DNA of 49,847 bases from Bacteroidales bacterium UBA1216 (GTDB lineage Bacteria > Bacteroidota > Bacteroidia > Bacteroidales > Paludibacteraceae). A program made the position numbers and the translations under genes. Under the pieces are notes generated by a model. It searched no databases. It saw only the letters and a program-made list of their open reading frames with translations, and was not told the origin of the DNA. Shown here in pieces: positions 23,027 through 28,805 of this stretch; position 1 is the stretch's first letter, and each line of letters begins with the position of its first letter. The stretch covers positions 1-49,847 of the forward strand of contig DBXI01000037.1 in the NCBI GenBank assembly GCA_002309255.1, in the 5' to 3' direction.

Positions 23027-23125
23027 AAAGACCGCTGCAATGCACCCCACGCGAGCAAGCTCTTTGGGGACCCCGCCGCTAAAAGACAAAAGACCGCAGC
23101 CAAACTGGCTGCTAAAAGAATAGCA
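23027..23125 (+). repeat. C and E palindromic modules
   Basis: Module C (23027-23084): AAAGACCGCTGCAA, CACCCCACGCGAGCA, TTTGGGGACCCC, GCCGCTAAAA. CCCCA...TGGGG and GAGC-AA-GCTC make a hairpin. It matches the minus-strand copy at 42969-43027 over nearly its full length. An E unit (GACCGCAGCC, loop, GGCTGCTAAAAGAA) follows up to the next start codon. Confidence 0.7.
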
Positions 23126-23127
23126 AC

Positions 23128-24039
23128 ATGTTACTATCCATCTTACTATCCATAGTAATCAACACCTCGCTCGACTCCACCGTCGTGTGCCTCGGTGACC
23201 AGACGAAGCTCGTCTTCCAGGCCGATTGCGCGCCCGACGAGTACGTCACCTACCCCACGTTCGGCAAGGAGCTGATCGACGGCATCGAGATCGTCCGTCA
23301 GGGTGCTGTGGACTCCACGATTGACAAGCAGGGCAAGCACTACTCGCAGGAGCTCGTGCTCACCTCGTTTGAGGACTCGCTGTTCTTCGTCGAGCCGCTG
23401 CCGTTTGCATCGGGCGGCGACACCGCCTACAGCGAGACCATCACCTTGAACTTCGTGCAGCCGTTCGTGCTCGACTCGACAGTGGCCATCACCGACATCA
23501 AAGCCCTGCAGAAGGCGCCTATCTGGTGGTGGGGATATATCCGTTGGATACTCGGTGCACTGCTGCTCGCCGGCATAGGCTTCCTCGTATGGTGGCTGCT
23601 CGGCAAGATCGGCAACAACACCAACGTCTATACGCCCGCGAAGAAGAAGGAACCCGAACGTCCCGCCGAGGAGGTGGCGCTCGAACAGCTTGACCGCATC
23701 CGCGAGGAGAAGATCTGGACGCAAGGCCACACCAAGCAGTACCACACCGAGCTCACCGACGTGCTGCGTACCTATATAGCCAAGCGCTTCGGCGTAGCCT
23801 CTACCGAAAAGACATCGGATGAGACCCTGCAGGCCATGAAGCCTATCCTGAGCGAGCAACGCGAACTGCACGCCTCGCTTTCGAAAGTGCTCCGCCTCGC
23901 CGACCTCGTCAAGTTCGCCAAGTGGCAGGCCACACCCGACGAGAACGAGCAAGCCCTGCACATCGCCTACGAGTTTGTCAACGAAACCAAACCCGCTCCC
24001 AAGCCCAATAACCAAACAGAATCAGCCAATCTTGGCTGA
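23128..24039 (+). CDS. Bat operon membrane subunit (between DUF58 and BatA)
   Basis: A 303-residue membrane protein. The first 12 residues (MLLSILLSIVIN) are a short hydrophobic start, residues 20-125 form a beta-rich periplasmic part (BatD-like beginning: TSLDSTVVCLGDQTKLVFQADC), one membrane helix covers about 135-160 (WWWGYIRWILGALLLAGIGF), and a charged cytoplasmic helical tail follows (EEVALEQLDRIREEKIW, YHTELTDVLRTYIAKRFGV). This is the usual unnamed subunit between DUF58 and batA in Bacteroidales. Its last codons (ESANLG) are formed by a palindrome found also at 38036-38055, so the C-terminus appears overwritten by a spacer element. Confidence 0.85.
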   Translation: MLLSILLSIVINTSLDSTVVCLGDQTKLVFQADCAPDEYVTYPTFGKELIDGIEIVRQGAVDSTIDKQGKHYSQELVLTSFEDSLFFVEPLPFASGGDTAYSETITLNFVQPFVLDSTVAITDIKALQKAPIWWWGYIRWILGALLLAGIGFLVWWLLGKIGNNTNVYTPAKKKEPERPAEEVALEQLDRIREEKIWTQGHTKQYHTELTDVLRTYIAKRFGVASTEKTSDETLQAMKPILSEQRELHASLSKVLRLADLVKFAKWQATPDENEQALHIAYEFVNETKPAPKPNNQTESANLG

Positions 24040-24078
24040 TAATAGCTGATAACTGATATCTGATAACTGATAACTAAT
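24021..24078. repeat. Palindrome F copy 1 and CTGATA word spacer
   Basis: ATCAGCCAA, 2 nt, TTGGCTGAT (24021-24040) is a perfect hairpin; the first 19 bases are coding. It recurs at 38036-38055 with a different 2-nt centre. The remaining bases are CTGATAACTGATA repeats up to the batA start. Confidence 0.75.
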
Positions 24079-25059
24079 ATGAGCTTCTCTCAACCCGCAT
24101 ATCTCTTCCTTCTCCTACTGCTCATTCCGATGGTAGGCTGGTACATCTGGCGGATGCACAACGCCGAGGCGTCGCTGCGTCTGTCCGGCACCTCGCCGCT
24201 GCGTAAGTACGCCCTGCCCACATGGGTGCGCCACGTGCCGTTCGCCCTACGCGCTCTGGCCGTAGCCTTGCTGTGCATCGCTCTGGCACGTCCGCAGCTC
24301 ACCAACCGCTGGCAGTCGGAATCCACAGAAGGTATCGACATCATGATGGCGCTGGATATATCCGGCACCATGCTCGCCGAGGACCTCAAGCCCAACCGTC
24401 TGGAGGCGGCGAAGAACGTCGGCTCGGACTTTATCCTTGCCCGCCCCAACGACCAGATCGGTCTCGTCGTCTTTGCCGGCGAGAGCTTCACCCAGTGTCC
24501 GCTCACTGTCGATCACACCGCACTCGTCAACCTCTTCCAGAAGGTCGAGTTCGGAATGATTGACGACGGCACGGCTATCGGTCTCGGTCTGGCTAACTGC
24601 GTCAACCGAATGAAGGACTCCAAGACAAAGTCGAAGGTCATCATCCTGCTCACCGACGGTTCGAACAACGCCGGCGACATCGACCCGCAGACCGCTGCCG
24701 AGATAGCCAAGACCTTCGGCATACGCGTCTATGCTGTGGGCGTAGGCTCCTACGGACAGGCACGCGTACCCGTGCAGACGCCCATGGGCATGCAATATAT
24801 GATGATGGACTCGCAGTTCGACGAGACGACGCTCCGTAACATCGCCAACACCACCGGCGGTGCGTACTTCCGTGCCACGGACAACAACTCTCTCAAACTC
24901 ATCTACGAGCAGATCGACCAGCTCGAGAAAACCAAGCTCCGCGTCCGCGAGTATAGCAAGCGTATCGAGAACTTCGCCCCCTATCTCCTCGCCGCCCTGC
25001 TCCTGCTCCTCGCCGAGATCCTCATCCGCTACTTTGGCCTCCGCACCATAAGCAACTAA
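24079..25059 (+). CDS. batA: BatA, VWA-domain aerotolerance protein
   Basis: A 326-residue inner-membrane protein with a von Willebrand A domain facing the cytoplasm or periplasm. Membrane helices lie near 6-25, 54-72 and 302-320. MIDAS residues are present: Asp93-x-Ser95-x-Thr97 in DISGTM (Thr in the last position instead of Ser), DDGTAIG, and LLTDGSNNAG. Bacteroides bat mutants show reduced oxygen tolerance in the published work on this operon; the biochemical role is still unclear. It is preceded by the CTGATA spacer and followed by motif A rather than by batB, so the usual tight batA-batB junction is broken here. Confidence 0.94.
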   Translation: MSFSQPAYLFLLLLLIPMVGWYIWRMHNAEASLRLSGTSPLRKYALPTWVRHVPFALRALAVALLCIALARPQLTNRWQSESTEGIDIMMALDISGTMLAEDLKPNRLEAAKNVGSDFILARPNDQIGLVVFAGESFTQCPLTVDHTALVNLFQKVEFGMIDDGTAIGLGLANCVNRMKDSKTKSKVIILLTDGSNNAGDIDPQTAAEIAKTFGIRVYAVGVGSYGQARVPVQTPMGMQYMMMDSQFDETTLRNIANTTGGAYFRATDNNSLKLIYEQIDQLEKTKLRVREYSKRIENFAPYLLAALLLLLAEILIRYFGLRTISN

Positions 25060-25092
25060 TAGTAGAAACAGATAACAAAAACGAACAAAACC

Positions 25093-25216
25093 CCTCAACA
25101 GTTTGGTAGCACGATGTGCTGATGTGTGATTGTCCACGCGCTGCTATTTGTAAACACGTTTACAGCATCAGCACATGTACCATCCCACACTCCTACGGAG
25201 TACCAAACTATTGAGG
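25093..25216 (+). ncRNA. Structured motif A, copy 1
   Basis: Helix 1 pairs 25093-25108 (CCTCAACAGTTTGGTA) with 25201-25216 with one mismatch. Helix 2 pairs 25114-25124 (ATGTGCTGATG) with 25166-25176. Two local hairpins are TGTAAAC-AC-GTTTACA (25149-25164, including one flanking base) and ACTCC-TAC-GGAGT (25189-25201). A second copy lies at 30758-30881. It sits 34 bp after batA. An A-rich block and ACCATCGAAAATGTTTTT follow, as they do after the second copy. Confidence 0.6.
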
Positions 25217-25293
25217 AAATAAACACAAAAAACAATGTTGACCATCGAAAATGTTTTTATCAAACGTAGAATAACTAAAAAGATTTTATTAGT

Positions 25294-26208
25294 ATGAGAA
25301 AGATAGCAGTCCTACTGATCGCGCTCGTAGCAAGTCTCGCTGTGATGGCCACCGAAGGTGCGCTACCCGGCAAGTTTACCATTAACGCGCAAGGCGACCA
25401 AGTCGTCTTCTCGCAAGGTAATCTTCAATACAAAGCGAGTATCGATACGTGGCGATTTGCCAAGAATCAGTATGACACCATCGGTTCGCGCAATGAGAAT
25501 ATCAGCCCTGCGTACACTGGATGGATAGACCTCTTTGGCTGGGGTTCGGGCAACGACCCGGTCAAAACAGCCACCAACGAGTACGCCTATAATCCGTTTT
25601 ACGAGTGGGGTGCAAACCCTATTAGCAACGGAGGCAATGTCGCTAACCAGTGGAGAACGCTGACTTTCTTGGAGTGGGCCTACGTGCTTCACACGCGGAA
25701 TAATTGTACCAACCTGTGCGGCAAAGCCACGGTGAACAACGTTCGCGGCTATGTACTGCTGCCTGACGACTGGACGCTACCAAGCGGTCTAAGCTTTAAT
25801 CCCGCGGCAACAGACTGGACCACTAACACCTACTATGCCGATGAGTGGCAGGAGATGGAAGACGCAGGTGCAGTCTTGTTGATAGCCAACGGCTTCCGTT
25901 ATGGAGCTACGAACGTAGGTTCGTTCGGCGTATTAGTGATGTACTGGTCTGCTACACCTACTGCTGGAAATGAATATACGGCAGGGTGTGTCGGATTTAT
26001 GAACGACTTCATTTATACCGACAACTCCCGTTCTAATGGTGAAGGTGTACGTCTTGTGCAAGACGTGACGAATACGCCTACAGACGTTCAATCTCCGGCT
26101 CACAATGAGAACTCGTCGCTTTCGGCAAACAAGCGCATCGTGAACGGTCAACTCCTCATTGAGAAGAACGGCAAGACCTACAACGCTATCGGTTCGCAAG
26201 TGAAATAA
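25294..26208 (+). CDS. FISUMP-like secreted protein inserted in the Bat operon
   Basis: A 304-residue exported protein with signal peptide MRKIAVLLIALVASLAVMA. The mature start GALPGKFTINAQGDQVVFSQGNLQYKA, then IDLFGWGSG, LTFLEWAYVL, GYVLLPDDWTLP and MYWSATP, is the pattern of a large Bacteroidales family related to the Fibrobacter major paralogous (FISUMP) and sulfatase-modifying-factor-like folds. The tail IVNGQLLIEKNGKTYNAIGSQ resembles a Bacteroidales sorting tail. Such genes are usually multi-copy and lie among surface proteins; I know of no link with Bat. It lies between motif A copy 1 and motif B copy 3, so the whole 1.3 kb may have entered as one piece between batA and batB. Confidence 0.75.
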   Translation: MRKIAVLLIALVASLAVMATEGALPGKFTINAQGDQVVFSQGNLQYKASIDTWRFAKNQYDTIGSRNENISPAYTGWIDLFGWGSGNDPVKTATNEYAYNPFYEWGANPISNGGNVANQWRTLTFLEWAYVLHTRNNCTNLCGKATVNNVRGYVLLPDDWTLPSGLSFNPAATDWTTNTYYADEWQEMEDAGAVLLIANGFRYGATNVGSFGVLVMYWSATPTAGNEYTAGCVGFMNDFIYTDNSRSNGEGVRLVQDVTNTPTDVQSPAHNENSSLSANKRIVNGQLLIEKNGKTYNAIGSQVK

Positions 26209-26212
26209 TTGT

Positions 26213-26372
26213 TTGTTAGGTTTATGTCTTCTGTCGGTTGTTCCTCGTAAGAGGTGTGATGTAGGCGATTGATTGAATAGGTGAGTTTACTTACATAGGC
26301 AAGCAAGCGACAACAGCACAAAAGCCCGACAGGGCAACAAACGACAGAAGGGTTTATTTAGGTTTTTGTTTA
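26213..26372 (+). ncRNA. Structured motif B, copy 3
   Basis: The most diverged copy, and therefore the informative one. Helix 1 pairs TTCTGTCGGTTGTT (26229-26242) with AACAAACGACAGAA (26336-26349). Internal hairpins are CCTC-GTAA-GAGG (26243-26254) and GCCC-GACA-GGGC (26324-26335). In the other copies these helices are kept with different bases (CGATGTTGGCTGTT with AACAGACAACAGCG, and GTCC with GGAC). The tail GGGTTTATTTAGGTTTTTGT is conserved in all three. Confidence 0.65.
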
Positions 26373-26381
26373 ATATTGCCC

Positions 26382-26425
26382 CATCGAATTTTTGAATAAT
26401 TGTTGGTAATTTTTGACTAAAAGAT
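26382..26425 (+). promoter_or_regulatory. Conserved pre-start block before batB
   Basis: CATCGAATTTTTGAATAA, TTGTTGGTAATTTTTG, ACTAAAAGAT ends 5 bases before the batB-C start. Close copies lie before batD (28752-28790) and batE (31088-31132). It could be a promoter (GGTAATTTTTG resembles a -7 box with one extra base) or a translation-enhancing A/T leader. Confidence 0.45.
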
Positions 26426-26430
26426 CTATT

Positions 26431-28140
26431 ATGTTTAGATTTGCAAATATAGAACTCCTCTGGCTCCTGCTCCTCATCCCCGCGATGACCGCAGCCCACA
26501 TCCTCATCAGCCGCAAGAAACGCCGTCAGGCGCGTCAATTCGGCGACCCCGCACTTGTCTCTTCCCTCATGCCCAACGCTGAGCCGGCACGTGTGCACCT
26601 GAAGTTCAGTCTGCTCATGCTCGCTCTCGCCTGCCTCATCATAGCTGCCGCACGTCCGCAGTACGGCCAATCAGAGCGGATGGAGAAGCGCCAGGGCATC
26701 GAAGTCATGATTGCCCTCGATATATCCAACTCCATGCTGGCCGAGGATGTCGCACCCTCGCGACTCGACCGCGCCAAACAGATGCTCAGCAAGCTCATCG
26801 ACAACATGCAGGACGATAAGGTCGGACTCGTCGTTTTTGCCGGTGAGGCGTTCACCCAGCTGCCTATCACGGCGGACTACGTCTCCGCGAAGATGTTCCT
26901 ACAGCATATCACCCCTGCCCTCATCCAGACACAGGGCACAGCTATCGGCGCAGCTATCAACACCTCCATCCGCGGCTTTGGCGGCGACGAGGGCAAGGCC
27001 TCACGCGCCATCATCCTCATCACCGACGGTGAGAACCACGAGAAAGGTGCCGTCGAGGCCGCACAAAAAGCCGCTGAGCTCGGCATGCACGTCTATGTCA
27101 TCGGCATCGGCAAACCAGAAGGCAGTCCTATACCTATCGCCGGCACAGGCGAGTTCCGCAAGGACCGTCAGGGCAATGTGGTCATCACCCATCTCAACGA
27201 AGATATGTGCCGCGAGATAGCCCAGGCAGGCAAAGGCTTCTACACGCGTTGCGACAACACCAACACAGCCTACCGCGCCCTCGAGCAGGAGCTTGACAAA
27301 CTCGCCAAGCAGGAGATAGAGACCACCACCTTCACCGATTACAACGAGCAGTACCAGTCATTCGCTATTCTGGCGTTGCTGTTACTCGTCGTCGAGTTCT
27401 TCATCTTCCCACGTAAGAACAAGGTTGTCACCCGCTGGAACATCTTCCGCACCCCGGCCACAGTGGCTATGCTGCTGATGCTCAGCCTCCCGACCTTCGC
27501 ACAGAAGGAAGCTCCGGACATCCGCAAGGGCAACCGCCAGTTCAACGACTCCAACTACGTCGATGCCGAGCTCCACTACAAGCGCGCCCTTGAGAAGAAC
27601 GACCAGTCCGTGCCTGCGAACTACAACATCGGCTGCGCCTATTTCCGCGAGCAGAAGTACCAGGAGGCCGCCGAGGCGTTCGAGCAGAGCGCCAAGCTCA
27701 TCGATCCCGCAGTTGAGCCCGATCAGGCTGCCGATAACTACCATAACCTCGGCAACTCGTACTTCGGCATGCAGCAGTTCGACAAGGCGATTGAAGCCTA
27801 CAAGCAGTCCCTGCGCCTGCGCCCGAAGGACCACGAGACGCGCTACAACCTCGTCAAGGCCATGCAGATGAAGCAGGAGCAGGAGCAACAACAGCAACAG
27901 CAGCAGAACCAAGATCAGCAGCAACAGCAGCAAGAACAGCAGCAACAGGAACAACAAGAACAGGAGCAACAGCAACAAGAGCAACAACAGCAGGAGCAGC
28001 AAGCCCAGCCGCAGGAGCAGGAGATGGACAAGGAGACTGCCGAGCAGATCCTCCAAGCCCTGGAGCAGGACGAGCAGCAGACCCAAGAGAAAGCCCAGCA
28101 ACCCCAAGGCAAGAAACGCCGTTTAGAGAATGATTGGTAA
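26431..28140 (+). CDS. batB-batC: BatB-BatC fusion protein
   Basis: One 569-residue frame joins two proteins that are usually separate. Residues 1-325 are BatB: membrane helices near 8-25 and 58-75, MIDAS Asp97-Ser99-Ser101 in DISNSM, TQGTAIGAA, LITDGENHE and a C-terminal helix near 312-328. Residues 329-359 (KNKVVTRWNIFRTPATVAML then LMLSLPTFAQ) look like the former BatC signal peptide, now an internal membrane helix. Residues 360-480 hold tetratricopeptide repeats (NYNIGCAYFREQKYQEAAEAF, NYHNLGNSYFGMQQFDKAIEAY). Residues 481-530 are almost pure Gln/Glu. I start at ATG 26431; an upstream TTG adds six residues. No frameshift sign is seen and both halves look intact. The complex is thought to sit at the inner membrane with BatA, BatD and BatE. 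Confidence 0.9.
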   Translation: MFRFANIELLWLLLLIPAMTAAHILISRKKRRQARQFGDPALVSSLMPNAEPARVHLKFSLLMLALACLIIAAARPQYGQSERMEKRQGIEVMIALDISNSMLAEDVAPSRLDRAKQMLSKLIDNMQDDKVGLVVFAGEAFTQLPITADYVSAKMFLQHITPALIQTQGTAIGAAINTSIRGFGGDEGKASRAIILITDGENHEKGAVEAAQKAAELGMHVYVIGIGKPEGSPIPIAGTGEFRKDRQGNVVITHLNEDMCREIAQAGKGFYTRCDNTNTAYRALEQELDKLAKQEIETTTFTDYNEQYQSFAILALLLLVVEFFIFPRKNKVVTRWNIFRTPATVAMLLMLSLPTFAQKEAPDIRKGNRQFNDSNYVDAELHYKRALEKNDQSVPANYNIGCAYFREQKYQEAAEAFEQSAKLIDPAVEPDQAADNYHNLGNSYFGMQQFDKAIEAYKQSLRLRPKDHETRYNLVKAMQMKQEQEQQQQQQQNQDQQQQQQEQQQQEQQEQEQQQQEQQQQEQQAQPQEQEMDKETAEQILQALEQDEQQTQEKAQQPQGKKRRLENDW

Positions 28141-28145
28141 TGTTG

Positions 28146-28257
28146 TTAAAGCGTTAAAGAGTTAAGTTGTTAAAGCGTTAAAGAGTTAAAGTGTTAAAGT
28201 GTTAAATTGTTAAAGCGTTAAATTGTTAAAGTGTTAAAGAGTTAAAGAGTTAAAATG
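28146..28257. repeat. 14 tandem 8-bp units (TTAAAGNG)
   Basis: TTAAAGCG, TTAAAGAG, TTAAAGTG, TTAAATTG and similar units follow one another 14 times without interruption, starting 5 bases after the batB-C stop. A perfect hairpin (GTTTCGAT-TGC-ATCGAAAC, 28258-28276) closes the array. Length variation by slippage is likely. Confidence 0.9.
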
Positions 28258-28333
28258 GTTTCGATTGCATCGAAACGTTAAAAAACGACTTTACTAAAAA
28301 CGTTCTTTGAGAGATTTATTTTAACCAAAAACA

Positions 28334-28560
28334 CGGCGGGACGGCTGTCTTCACAGCCTAAGGCTAATTGTTCGCCGGTGCTATTGTGAGTAAACTCCCA
28401 TAGCCCCATCGACCGCTTATCCTTGCGTCCGATACTAAGCATCGTCCGCTCGCCTCACAAAAAATGCTTCGCAACAAAACATCGCTTCGCTTCAAAAAAT
28501 TTCACATTGTATCTTGTGATCCGCATGGGTTTTTTGAAGTGAGTGCAACGAACGTTTTTT
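28334..28560 (+). ncRNA. Highly paired gap between batB-C and batD, part 1
   Basis: No gene is seen in this 665-bp gap, but pairing is dense: CGGCG (28334-28338)/CGCCG (28373-28377) around GGCTGT-CTTC-ACAGCC (28343-28358); TTGTGAG (28384-28390)/CTCACAA (28454-28460); CTTCAAAAAA (28490-28499)/TTTTTTGAAG (28530-28539) around TCACA/TGTGA. CTCACAAAAAA (28454-28464) can alternatively pair with TTTTTTGTGAG (28556-28566), so two folds compete for the same strand. A terminator follows at 28566. Confidence 0.45.
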
Positions 28561-28565
28561 TGTGA

Positions 28566-28586
28566 GGGTTCAAAACCCGTTTTTTT
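28566..28586 (+). terminator. Terminator inside the Bat operon
   Basis: GGGTT-CAA-AACCC followed by GTTTTTT. The 5-bp stem is short, but the U tract is good. It would reduce transcription into batD, which then depends on a promoter further on or on readthrough. Confidence 0.55.
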
Positions 28587-28735
28587 GTAAGCAGCCGGTT
28601 GTCAGGCTTTCAGAGGCTGACAACCAAGAGGGTAAGCGGATTGCATTCGGCTGGAAGCTTGCTTACAAGACGAATGTAAGGCGATTACACTCGGGGCCGT
28701 AAGTGCAACTATGCGGACATTGGCTGCGCGTTTTT
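28585..28735 (+). ncRNA. Highly paired gap between batB-C and batD, part 2
   Basis: TTGTAAGC (28585-28592) pairs with GCTTACAA (28661-28668), enclosing GGTTGTCAG (28597-28605) paired with CTGACAACC (28617-28625). A third arm may form from ATTGCATTCG and CGAATGTAA. The region ends in GCGCGTTTTTG. It may be a leader RNA for batD or a spacer element; no second copy is seen in the window. Confidence 0.4.
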
Positions 28736-28751
28736 GATTAAAATAATTATC

Positions 28752-28790
28752 CATCGAATTTTTGAATATTTTTGGTAATTGTTGACTAAT
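28752..28790 (+). promoter_or_regulatory. Conserved pre-start block before batD
   Basis: CATCGAATTTTTGAATATTT, TTGGTAATTGTTGACTAAT ends 15 bases before the batD start. It matches the blocks at 26382 and 31088. Confidence 0.45.
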
Positions 28791-28805
28791 CTTGATCATC
28801 GAAAT

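Noticed and set aside
23146..24015. Minus-strand open frame of 289 codons
   Set aside because: Antisense to the Bat membrane subunit; no start context or family pattern.
24247..25137. Minus-strand open frame of 296 codons
   Set aside because: Shadow of batA on the other strand; composition is a by-product of the GC-rich coding strand.
27382..28107. Leucine-rich minus-strand frame resembling a membrane protein
   Set aside because: The poly-Leu is the reverse complement of the Gln-codon tract of BatC (CAG/CAA read backwards).
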